Below, piece by piece: positions 44,999-52,868 of a stretch of 64,000 bases of DNA. The number at the start of each line of letters is the position of its first letter. Position 1 is the first letter of the stretch. This DNA comes from Rectinema subterraneum (GTDB lineage: Bacteria > Spirochaetota > Spirochaetia > Treponematales > Rectinemataceae): assembly GCA_009768935.1 (NCBI GenBank), contig WESA01000005.1, positions 1 to 64,000 of the forward strand, written 5' to 3'. The notes under the pieces are model-generated. The model had not been told where the DNA came from. It worked only from the letters and a program-made list of their open reading frames with translations, and did no database searches. The translations under genes and the position numbers were made by a program.

Positions 44999-45015
44999 GA
45001 GGGTCTGACCCCGAG
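44999..45015. repeat. GGGTC-T-GACCC palindrome in the leader of the hydrogenase-maturation operon
   Basis: GAGGGTCTGACCCCGAG. This is the same element as at 33284, 33663 and 47761. In the RNA it could form a small hairpin about 15 bases downstream of the predicted start of transcription. Confidence 0.7.
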
Positions 45016-45050
45016 GTTTATGCTTTTTTTCTGATCCAAAGGAGCTTCCA

Positions 45051-45338
45051 ATGGAAAAGAGAATCGGTGTCGTTGCCATCCTTATAGAAGGCCGCGACAA
45101 TATTCCTGCCATCAACAGCATCCTCTCCAATCACAGCGACATTATCAACGGAAGAATGGGCCTGCCTTTCAAGGACAGGGGTGTCCAGATCATTTCGCTG
45201 ATTGTCGAAGGAAATCCGGATCAGATTAACGCCCTTACCGGGCCGCTTGGGCGCCTTAAAGGCGTTCAGGTCAAATCCATCCTTACGCGTGCTATAGGAG
45301 ACGATGCCGATGCTCACCGCGACACAAACTTTTCTTGA
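45051..45338 (+). CDS. TM1266-type iron-only hydrogenase system regulator
   Basis: 95 residues. The ACT-like fold of the TM1266 family is visible: KRIGVVAILIEGRDNIPAINSI, then HSDIINGRMGLPFKDRGVQIISLIVEG and the end GPLGRLKGVQVKSIL. The family consistently travels with HydEFG and is proposed to regulate hydrogenase formation, but the mechanism is not established. It is first in the operon and overlaps hydG by 35 bases, an unusually long overlap that suggests translational coupling. Confidence 0.9.
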   Translation: MEKRIGVVAILIEGRDNIPAINSILSNHSDIINGRMGLPFKDRGVQIISLIVEGNPDQINALTGPLGRLKGVQVKSILTRAIGDDADAHRDTNFS

Positions 45339-46695
45339 TTATGCAAAGCTCGAGGAATTGTCTGGCCTTTCCGCGCCATCCTTTGCTCAAGTAGAGAAAA
45401 TTCTTGCCAAAGCAAAGCGCCTAAAAGGCATCACCACCGAAGAGGCTGCGCTTTTGCTTGCTGTACAAGACCCGGCGCAGCTTTCCCTTCTTCTCGCCGC
45501 TGCCCATTACATAAAAGAAGAAATCTACGGCAAACGGCTTGTGCTCTTTGCGCCTCTGTATACCGGGAACTTTTGCACAAACGATTGCTTGTACTGTGGA
45601 TTCAGGCGCTCGAACCACAGCCTCGAGCGCAAGCGCCTTACCATGGATGAAATTGCTCAGCAGACATCCGAACTCCTCAAGCAAGGCCATAAGCGGATTC
45701 TGATTATATCGGGCGAAGCGGGAAACCAGTCGCTCGAATATACCCTCGAAGCCATACAAACAAGCTACAGCGTACGGGAAGACACGGCCAGAGTCAGAAG
45801 AATCAATGTCGAAATCGCTCCTCTATCTGTCGAAGGCTTTCGGGCATTGAAAAAAGCAAATATTGGCACCTATGTCTGTTTCCAGGAAACCTACAACCCG
45901 GAATTGTACGCGATGTATCACCCTGACGGCCCAAAGGCGGATTACAGAAACCGCCTGTATGTCATGGACAGGGCGATGGAAGGAGGCATCGACGATGTAG
46001 GAATAGGTGCCTTGTTTGGCTTGGGCAATTACCGCTACGAAGTTCTCGCAATACTCGAACATGCCCATCATCTTGAAGCGGCATTTGGCTGTGGACCGCA
46101 TACGGTCAGCGTGCCGAGAATCGAGCCAGCAAAGGGAGCACCTCTATCGTTCAATCCGCCTGCGCCTGTAAGCGATATTGATTTTAAGAAGCTCATCGCC
46201 GTTATCAGAATCAGCTTGCCCTATACGGGCATCATTCTCTCGACGCGCGAGAGTCCGGCATTGAGAAAGGAAATATTCGCGTATGGGGTAAGCCAGATTT
46301 CTGCCGGTTCAAAGACAGATCCGGGCGGGTACAGCGCCCACAAGGAAGACAATGGACAATTCTCCGTTGGGGACAACAGAACCCTTGAAGAAGTAATTTC
46401 CGATCTGATCGATGACGGCTATATTCCTTCATTTTGTACCGGATGCTACCGGCGTGGCCGGGTTGGCGCTGACTTCATGGACCTGGCAAAGCCAGGACTG
46501 ATCAAAGAATTTTGTCTTCCGAATGGGCTTGTGTCCTTTGCCGAGTACCTGTACGACTATGCTTCTCCCCCGACACGGCAGAAGGGTCTTGCGCTCATAG
46601 AGGCTATGAAAACTACCGCTCCGGCCAAAGTCGCCCATGTGCTCGACAAAGCCCTTCTCGATACCGCATCAGGCGAGCGGGACATTTACCTATGA
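45304..46695 (+). CDS. hydG: [FeFe]-hydrogenase H-cluster maturase HydG
   Basis: 463 residues. The radical SAM motif CTNDCLYC gives Cys91, Cys95 and Cys98. The C-terminal auxiliary cluster motif CTGCYRRGR...CLPN fits CX2CX22C exactly. It cleaves tyrosine to supply CO and CN- on iron for the H-cluster. AGGAG lies 3 bases before this ATG and 9 before an in-frame ATG at 45310, so the latter may be used. Full-length and intact. It precedes hydE with an ATGA overlap. Confidence 0.96.
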   Translation: MPMLTATQTFLDYAKLEELSGLSAPSFAQVEKILAKAKRLKGITTEEAALLLAVQDPAQLSLLLAAAHYIKEEIYGKRLVLFAPLYTGNFCTNDCLYCGFRRSNHSLERKRLTMDEIAQQTSELLKQGHKRILIISGEAGNQSLEYTLEAIQTSYSVREDTARVRRINVEIAPLSVEGFRALKKANIGTYVCFQETYNPELYAMYHPDGPKADYRNRLYVMDRAMEGGIDDVGIGALFGLGNYRYEVLAILEHAHHLEAAFGCGPHTVSVPRIEPAKGAPLSFNPPAPVSDIDFKKLIAVIRISLPYTGIILSTRESPALRKEIFAYGVSQISAGSKTDPGGYSAHKEDNGQFSVGDNRTLEEVISDLIDDGYIPSFCTGCYRRGRVGADFMDLAKPGLIKEFCLPNGLVSFAEYLYDYASPPTRQKGLALIEAMKTTAPAKVAHVLDKALLDTASGERDIYL

Positions 46696-47729
46696 GCTCT
46701 CCTGCCTTTTTGCCGCAATTGACGGAACAGGAGGTCAGGGCGCTGGCTCAACTGCCCCTTGAAGACCTGACTCCTCGCGCACATGCTGTATCCCTGGAAT
46801 ATCACGGCACGAGCGTCTTTCTCCGGGGCCTTATCGAGGCAACCAACCACTGCGCCCAAAACTGCCTGTACTGCGGCATCAGAAGAAACAACGCAAAGGT
46901 CAGGCGCTACCGGCTTTCTAGGGAAGAAATACTGGCCATCGTAGAAAGGGGATTCGCGTTCGGTTTCAGAACCTTTGTCATTCAGGGCGGGGAAGACCCC
47001 TGCTACACAACTGAATTTCTTGCCTCATTGTGTGAGGAAATCAAGAATAGAACCGCGGGAAAAGCAGCAATAACCTTGAGTTTTGGCACAAAAAGCCTTG
47101 CGGCATATCGGAGCCTTGCCCGGGCCGGAGCCGATCGATACCTCATGCGTTTCGAAACAGCCGACCCTGTTCTGCACGAAAAGCTCAGAAACGGGAATAG
47201 CCTTGCATCGCGGCTCAAGGCGCTCGATTGTATCAGGGAAAGCGGTTTGCAGGTCGGTTCTGGCTTTATGGTCGGCCTGCCCGGAGAGACCGAAGAAACG
47301 CTTATCCAGAACATCATGCTCGCTGGCAAGATCAATATGGACATGGGCGGCGTCGGCCCCTTTATCCCCCATCCCGATACGCCCCTGCGCTGTGCGGTCC
47401 AAAAGCCCATCGAGCTCGCAATCAGGGCGACAGCATTACTGCGCCTCATGCTTCCCCATTGCCATATTCCTGCGACAACCGCCGCAGGAAGCCTTGATCC
47501 CCTGGGACGCGAGAAAATGCTCGCAGCAGGTGCGAATGTTCTCATGCCGAACATCACGACCGTCGAACACAAGAAAGACTACCAGCTCTACCCGGGAAAG
47601 ATTTGCATCGATGAATCGGGCTTCCAGTGCGTGTCATGCCAGGCAATGCGGATTGCCTCTGTCGGGCTTTCCATTTCATGGGATCGAGGCGATGCGCTCA
47701 GGCTGAAGGAACGTAGCCATGTATGGTGA
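46692..47729 (+). CDS. hydE: [FeFe]-hydrogenase H-cluster maturase HydE
   Basis: 345 residues from the ATG overlapping the hydG stop. The open frame extends upstream through hydG but is not coding there. CAQNCLYC holds Cys54, Cys58 and Cys61 for the radical SAM cluster. FVIQGGEDP near 97, RFETADP near 150 and GFMVGLPGETEE near 186-197 match HydE. It acts on the diiron subcluster precursor from HydG. It ends overlapping the lyase gene by 11 bases. Normal length. Confidence 0.95.
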   Translation: MSSPAFLPQLTEQEVRALAQLPLEDLTPRAHAVSLEYHGTSVFLRGLIEATNHCAQNCLYCGIRRNNAKVRRYRLSREEILAIVERGFAFGFRTFVIQGGEDPCYTTEFLASLCEEIKNRTAGKAAITLSFGTKSLAAYRSLARAGADRYLMRFETADPVLHEKLRNGNSLASRLKALDCIRESGLQVGSGFMVGLPGETEETLIQNIMLAGKINMDMGGVGPFIPHPDTPLRCAVQKPIELAIRATALLRLMLPHCHIPATTAAGSLDPLGREKMLAAGANVLMPNITTVEHKKDYQLYPGKICIDESGFQCVSCQAMRIASVGLSISWDRGDALRLKERSHVW

Positions 47730-49068
47730 ACAAACACGGCACGCCGTGGAAAACTTCGGACGGGGTCAGACCCCGCGAGACTTCATAGCGGCGCTCGCCG
47801 AGGTGAAAAAAGCCATTTTCACCGCCATTCAGGAGAGCGAGCACAGGTATGCTCCCGAGGTCTATGCAGCAATCTGCACGGCGATTGAAGAAATTCGCTG
47901 TGGCCTTCATGATGCTGCTTTCCCTTTGCCGCTTGCACAGGGAGGCGCGGGTACCAGCCTGCACATGAATTTCAACGAAGTGCTAGCCAGTCTTGTCCAA
48001 AGCCGGACGAATGTTCCGTTTCATTTTCTCGATGAAGGCGCGCGCTATCAGTCGACGAACGATGTCATCGCAACTGCGGTGATCATTGTTGCGTGCAGGC
48101 GCCTGCGAGAAATCGAAGCTGGCGTTATTGCTCTGCAAGAAGCGCTTGTAGCAAAGGAGCAGGCATGGCGCGGCATTGTGGTCACAGGAAGAACCGAATG
48201 GCAGGATGCACTGCCCATGAGCCTTGCGCAGGTAGCTGGCGCCTGGGCAGGAGCCGTCGAGCGCGACCGATGGCGACTCCATAAAATAAAAGAGCGCTTG
48301 CGCACTGTGCCGCTGGGCGGCACTGCGATTGGGACAGCATTTTTCGTTCCGCCAGAATACCTTTTCCTTGCGGAAAAACATCTTCGCGCCATAACGGGAC
48401 TTCCGCTCTCGCGCTCGCAAAACCTACCCGACGCCATCGCAAACCAGGACCAGCTGGCGGAAGTCGCGTCTGGCTTTTCCCTTGTTGCCGGCACCATAAT
48501 CAAGCTGTGCAACGACCTCTTTTTCTATACAAGTTCCGCAGTCAGGGAACTTGTGCACCCTAGTCTGCAGTGGGGTTCGACAATCATGCCCTTCAAGACA
48601 AACCCCGTGATGATCGAATATGCAAAAGGCCTTGCTATGCGTGCAAACGCGTATTGTTCGGCTGTCATGCAGTATGCACATGAAGGGAACCTCCAGCTGA
48701 ATGCGTTTCTGCCATTTATCCTCGACGGGCTTTTGCATGCATCGGATGACCTTGGCGAAGCACTCCGGGCGCTGTCGGAAAAGCTTTTGCCGCGGCTCGA
48801 AGCAAGTGTTACGAAGATTGTGTATAACCTGCATTCATCCCTTGCCCTCCTGAATGCGCTGCGCGCCGTCGTTCCCTATGAAGCGCTCAAAACCTTTTAC
48901 GAAAGCCATTGCAAAGAAGGCGCCTGCTTTCCCTTCGCTTCAATCGAAGAGCTTGTTCGCACCTTGAGCAAGGAAAGCGGCATAGCAGAAGAAATTCTAT
49001 ACAGCCAACTGGAGGCTTTTGCGCCGACAAAACCGGGGGCTATGAGCGCGCCTCCAGAGAAACCATGA
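47719..49068 (+). CDS. Aspartase/fumarase-superfamily lyase in the hydrogenase operon
   Basis: 449 residues. It has the superfamily catalytic loop GSTIMPFKTNP with Ser287, the N-terminal block YGEQTRHAVENF and the second block GARYQSTNDV near 108, as in aspartate ammonia-lyases. Aspartate ammonia-lyase genes are known companions of hydE/F/G in other anaerobes. The likely job is to release ammonia (or fumarate) for dithiomethylamine assembly, but this is inferred from position. Residues 15-19 (RGQTP) are encoded by a GGGGTCAGACCCC palindrome, and the match to aspartases is loose there. Confidence 0.83.
   Translation: MYGEQTRHAVENFGRGQTPRDFIAALAEVKKAIFTAIQESEHRYAPEVYAAICTAIEEIRCGLHDAAFPLPLAQGGAGTSLHMNFNEVLASLVQSRTNVPFHFLDEGARYQSTNDVIATAVIIVACRRLREIEAGVIALQEALVAKEQAWRGIVVTGRTEWQDALPMSLAQVAGAWAGAVERDRWRLHKIKERLRTVPLGGTAIGTAFFVPPEYLFLAEKHLRAITGLPLSRSQNLPDAIANQDQLAEVASGFSLVAGTIIKLCNDLFFYTSSAVRELVHPSLQWGSTIMPFKTNPVMIEYAKGLAMRANAYCSAVMQYAHEGNLQLNAFLPFILDGLLHASDDLGEALRALSEKLLPRLEASVTKIVYNLHSSLALLNALRAVVPYEALKTFYESHCKEGACFPFASIEELVRTLSKESGIAEEILYSQLEAFAPTKPGAMSAPPEKP
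47761..47775. repeat. GGGGTC-A-GACCCC palindrome inside the lyase gene
   Basis: CGGGGTCAGACCCCG, a perfect dyad around one base, translated in frame as RGQTP near the lyase N-terminus. Fourth copy of the element in the window. Confidence 0.8.
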
Positions 49069-49077
49069 GGAACCACC

Positions 49078-50349
49078 ATGAACCCATCCAGCGAGAACCC
49101 GGCTCATGCCCGCGCCACCAACGAAAGCCCCCTGTCGGAATCCATCAGCATTGTAATCGCCGGCATCAGAAATGCGGGAAAGTCGAGCCTTTTGAACACG
49201 CTCTTTGAAAAGGAAGTCGCGATCGTATCTCCCGTTGCGGGCACAACGACCGATCCGGTGGTGCGAAAGATGGAACTTCCGGGTCTAGGCCCTGTCGCAT
49301 TTATCGACACTGCCGGTATCGACGACGAGGGCGAGCTCGGCGCCATGCGTACACAAAAAACCAAGGCGCGCCTGGCTTCCTCTTCCATCGTAGTATTTGC
49401 CTCCCCTGCCCACCGCGCGCCGCAGCCTCAGGAAATCCGTTTTCTGGAACAGCTGAAATCGAGCAAAAAACCCTATATCAGCGTACTGACTCATGCAGAC
49501 TGCGGATTTGACGCGGCCAAACTGCAATGGCTTTCAAAAGAGCAGTATATCGCCGTCGACAACCTGAAAGGCTACGGTGCCGCCGAGGTGCGGAAAGCGC
49601 TTTCCGCGCTCAAAGATATCGTGCATTTCGAGCCCAGCCCGCTTGAAGGGCTCGTGCAGGAAGGTGACACGATACTGCTTGTAGCTCCGGTGGACCTTGC
49701 CGCGCCTAAAGGCCGGCTCATCCAGCCGCAGGTCGAGACGATTCGCGACGGCCTGGACCGCGACTGCACCGTTATCATAGTCAAAGAACGTGAGCTTCTC
49801 GAAACCTATAACAGACTCATGGAAAAACCCCGCCTCGTCATCACCGACAGCCAGGCTTTTAGCAAGGTGGCTGCCGATATAGACCCGGACCAGCCTCTCA
49901 CCAGCTTCTCGATCCTCTTCGCGCGCAAGAAAGGCGAACTCGATACATTCCTTCGCGGCATTTCCGCTCTGAATAATTTCCCCGCCGGCGGCCATGTGGC
50001 GGTGATGGAAGCATGTTCTCATCACCGGCAAGCTGACGATATCGCCACCGTCAAAATACCTCGCCTCTTTCAACAGCTCGTCCAGCCCAACGCCCGGTTC
50101 AGCGTCGCCCGCTCGCTCGAGGTAGTAAAAACTATGCCCTGCGATCTCATCATCCACTGTGCAAGCTGTATGCTCAACGAGACTGCGGTCCATGCCAGAA
50201 TAGAAGCCATCGCTGGGCTCGGCATCCCTGTCACCAACTACGGCCTTTTCTTCGCCTGGGCGAATGGCCTTTTGCCCAGGGCGCTCGAACCTTTCCCGGA
50301 ATATGAGATGGTGTACCGGCCGTTTTTTAGAAATGGCCACGCGACATAG
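49078..50349 (+). CDS. hydF: [FeFe]-hydrogenase H-cluster maturation GTPase HydF
   Basis: 423 residues. The N-terminal GTPase has the P-loop GIRNAGKSS at 29-37, the switch GTTTDPV near 58 and the G3 box DTAGIDD near 81. The C-terminal cluster-binding part has C313-S-H315 and H360-C361-A-S-C364, the CxH...HCxxC ligands. It scaffolds the diiron subcluster delivered by HydE/HydG and inserts it into the apo-hydrogenase. It begins 9 bases after the lyase stop. It completes the maturation operon. Confidence 0.95.
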   Translation: MNPSSENPAHARATNESPLSESISIVIAGIRNAGKSSLLNTLFEKEVAIVSPVAGTTTDPVVRKMELPGLGPVAFIDTAGIDDEGELGAMRTQKTKARLASSSIVVFASPAHRAPQPQEIRFLEQLKSSKKPYISVLTHADCGFDAAKLQWLSKEQYIAVDNLKGYGAAEVRKALSALKDIVHFEPSPLEGLVQEGDTILLVAPVDLAAPKGRLIQPQVETIRDGLDRDCTVIIVKERELLETYNRLMEKPRLVITDSQAFSKVAADIDPDQPLTSFSILFARKKGELDTFLRGISALNNFPAGGHVAVMEACSHHRQADDIATVKIPRLFQQLVQPNARFSVARSLEVVKTMPCDLIIHCASCMLNETAVHARIEAIAGLGIPVTNYGLFFAWANGLLPRALEPFPEYEMVYRPFFRNGHAT

Positions 50350-50502
50350 ATGTCAGGCGGCCGCGATTGTATTTTTTTGCATTTCTGCCTGCAAAATACT
50401 TCAAAAGCATCCAGAAGTGCCGTATAGTAGCCCTCAATATCCAGAAGCGCCCGAACGTCAGCAGCCAAATACTGACGAACTTGCGCGGAGCGGGAGGCGG
50501 AA

Positions 50503-51657
50503 ATGCAAAAGACCTATGAAGAGATCAACGAAAAAATCGCCCGTGGCGAAGCGGTTGTGCTCACAGCCGAAGAAGTAGCCCGCATGGCGTCGGAGCTCTC
50601 CCCCGCAGAAATTGCGGCCAGGGTAGATGTTGTCACAACTGCGACATTTGGCGCGATGTGTTCATCAGGGTGCTTTATCAATTTCGGGCACCCTGAGCCA
50701 GGTCTGCGCATGGAATCAGTTTCTCTCAATGGTGTACCGATCTTTGGCGGGCTCGCAGCCGTCGATGCCTATATCGGAACAACTGAAGTCTCGCCAAGCA
50801 ATCCCTGTTATGGCGGGGGACATTTGATCGAGGCTCTGGTGCGCGGAGAGCGTCTTGTGCTGGAAGCGCACGGCAAGGGTACCGACTGCTATCCGCGAAG
50901 GTCGGCTCGCACCATAATCGATAAAGACAACGTCAATGAAATCATCATGGTCAACCCGCGCAACGCATACCAGAACTATCCGGCGGCCACAAATTCGAGC
51001 AATCGCATCATGTACACCTACATGGGTACACTGCTGCCGCGTTTTGGCAATATCACCTACTCGACGTCGGGAGAGCTCTCGCCGCTGCTCAATGATCCGG
51101 AACTCAAAACAATCGGCATCGGGACGAGAGTGTTCCTGGCCGGCGCCCAGGGGTTTGTCAGCTGGAATGGCACCCAATTCAACACGGAAAAACCGAGGAA
51201 CGAATTCGGACTTCCTGTGAGCAATGCTCGCACACTCATGCTCACCGCCAATGTCAAAAAAATGGATCCTGCCTTTATCAGGGCCGCATATTTCGAGCGC
51301 TATGGGGTGTCGCTCTTTTTGGGCGTGGGTATTCCCATTCCTGTGCTGGATGAAGATATCGCACGCAGTGTTTCGGTTTCAAACCAGCAGATTCAGACAA
51401 CAATTTGCGATTATGCCGCCCCTGGGCATCCTGGCATCGCGAAGGTGAGCTATGCCGAACTGCGGTCGGGCTATGTAACGCTCGAAGGAAAGAAAATCAG
51501 GACCGCCCCTCTCTCGAGCCTGACCAAGGCACGGGAAATCGCGGAAATCCTCAAGAAGCAAGTAGCTTCAGGTCTCTTCCCTCTCGCGCCGCCTGTTCAG
51601 TCTCTGCCGGACCATGCAGTTGTGCGCGGGCTTCGGGTCGAAGGAGATGCGATATGA
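50503..51657 (+). CDS. Homocysteine biosynthesis protein (DUF39 / HcyBio family)
   Basis: 384 residues with GGGAGG 5 bases upstream of the ATG. Conserved cysteines: Cys53 and Cys57 (MCSSGC), a Cys in SNPCYGGGH near 100 and one in GTDCYPRR near 128. The family uses cysteine persulfides to make homocysteine from aspartate semialdehyde in anaerobes such as Methanosarcina. The NIL-ferredoxin partner overlaps by ATGA and the UPF0280 protein follows, reproducing the known set. It may take sulfur from a DsrE/TusA relay nearby. It is convergent with metH, whose substrate it would supply. Confidence 0.92.
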   Translation: MQKTYEEINEKIARGEAVVLTAEEVARMASELSPAEIAARVDVVTTATFGAMCSSGCFINFGHPEPGLRMESVSLNGVPIFGGLAAVDAYIGTTEVSPSNPCYGGGHLIEALVRGERLVLEAHGKGTDCYPRRSARTIIDKDNVNEIIMVNPRNAYQNYPAATNSSNRIMYTYMGTLLPRFGNITYSTSGELSPLLNDPELKTIGIGTRVFLAGAQGFVSWNGTQFNTEKPRNEFGLPVSNARTLMLTANVKKMDPAFIRAAYFERYGVSLFLGVGIPIPVLDEDIARSVSVSNQQIQTTICDYAAPGHPGIAKVSYAELRSGYVTLEGKKIRTAPLSSLTKAREIAEILKKQVASGLFPLAPPVQSLPDHAVVRGLRVEGDAI

Positions 51658-52064
51658 AAGAAAAATATATTCTCGAGTATACGGAACAAGTTGTCGAAGA
51701 GCCAATTATTTATAGCCTGGTAAAACATTTCGATGTGAAGGTGAATATTCTGCGCGCCGAGATTTCGCCGGGGCGCGAAGGAAGCATGCTGGTCGAAATC
51801 GAGTGCGAGCCGGATAGCCTGGCCAGGGCTGAGGCATTTCTGAACGAACATTCTGTGCGAATGATCCCTATCGCGGAAAGCCTTGGCTTTCAGCAAGAGG
51901 CATGCATCGATTGCGGAGCGTGTACAGCAGTGTGCTTTTCGGGATGCCTCACGATCGGGGAGCCTGACTGGAAACTGCACGTCGATCGCAGCAAGTGCAT
52001 AGCCTGTGGGCTGTGCGTGCCTGCCTGTCCTCTTGGCCTTTTTACGCTCAAATTCGGAGACTGA
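51654..52064 (+). CDS. NIL-domain ferredoxin
   Basis: 136 residues from ATG 51654 overlapping the DUF39 stop. The longer open frame upstream is a shadow of that gene. The N-terminal NIL domain covers about residues 1-77, followed by two [4Fe-4S] motifs, CIDCGACTAVC from about 84 and CIACGLCVPACPLG near 115. NIL-ferredoxins pair with DUF39 proteins and provide the electrons for reductive sulfur insertion. No signal peptide, so cytosolic. Confidence 0.93.
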   Translation: MKEKYILEYTEQVVEEPIIYSLVKHFDVKVNILRAEISPGREGSMLVEIECEPDSLARAEAFLNEHSVRMIPIAESLGFQQEACIDCGACTAVCFSGCLTIGEPDWKLHVDRSKCIACGLCVPACPLGLFTLKFGD

Positions 52065-52067
52065 AGG

Positions 52068-52868
52068 ATGAGCAAGGGCGCGGGTAGGCCGCACCGCGGA
52101 GCTCCCGTCCGGGAGCGCTTCTACCGGGACACCATGGGTAAGCGCTTCCGGTCATGGACTATCCAGTATAAGGAAAGCGACCTCTGGATCGGTGTTTCTC
52201 CCGAGTCCTGGAGCCCAGGAATGGAGGGGACGGCAATAGCGGCACTCATGGATGCCCGGAAGCAAATTGAGGGGTATGGCAGATCCCGGAAGTCAGCTGC
52301 GAACTTTTTTGAAACCCTTGCACCAATGGACGACGACCTTTCGGCCCCGCCTGTGGTGCGGGCCATGCTCCAGGCGGGCCTGAAGGCTGGCGTCGGCCCG
52401 ATGGCGGCCGTAGCCGGGGCAATAGCAGAACATGTCGGCAGAGCGCTCATTTCTGCCTTCGGCTGTAAGGAAATAATTGTCGAAAATGGCGGCGATCTCT
52501 GGCTCGCTTTCTCAAGCCCTCTTGAAATTGCAGTATTTGCGGGCAATTCGCCGCTCTCGGGTGTTCTTGGTATCGAGATACAGCCCGAGCTTTCGCCATG
52601 CGGGCTATGTACATCGAGCGGGACTGTCGGCCCATCATTAAGTTTTGGCTATGCTGACGCCGCGGTGATTCTCTGCCGCGATGCTGCAACCGCGGATGCC
52701 TGGGCGACAGCAGCCGGCAATATGGTACAAACAGCGGATGATATCGAGCCAGCACTCGCAAGCTTGCGCAAAGCCAGCGAAGTACTCGGCGCTCTTATCG
52801 TGGTCGGAGACAGGATGGGCATGCAGGGATGTTTTCGCTTGAAGCCTTTGCCGAAGGGTCATAATTGA
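52068..52868 (+). CDS. UPF0280 (ApbE-like) protein of the homocysteine set
   Basis: 266 residues. [34 protein letters not shown] near 95-130 and [10 protein letters not shown] near 145 are the UPF0280 signatures, with [22 protein letters not shown] near 190-210. The protein resembles a stripped ApbE flavin transferase. With DUF39 and NIL-ferredoxin it forms the three-gene homocysteine set of anaerobes. Its last 74 bases overlap the metH gene tail-to-tail on the other strand. Confidence 0.88.
   Translation: MSKGAGRPHRGAPVRERFYRDTMGKRFRSWTIQYKESDLWIGVSPESWSPGMEGTAIAALMDARKQIEGYGRSRKSAANFFETLAPMDDDLSAPPVVRAMLQAGLKAGVGPMAAVAGAIAEHVGRALISAFGCKEIIVENGGDLWLAFSSPLEIAVFAGNSPLSGVLGIEIQPELSPCGLCTSSGTVGPSLSFGYADAAVILCRDAATADAWATAAGNMVQTADDIEPALASLRKASEVLGALIVVGDRMGMQGCFRLKPLPKGHN

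Noticed and set aside
44776..45050. Possible preQ1 riboswitch ahead of the queuosine transporter
   Set aside because: The short preQ1 aptamer pattern was not found on the minus strand.
49534..50340. 268-codon minus-strand frame opposite hydF
   Set aside because: Overlaps hydF entirely and has no recognisable domain.
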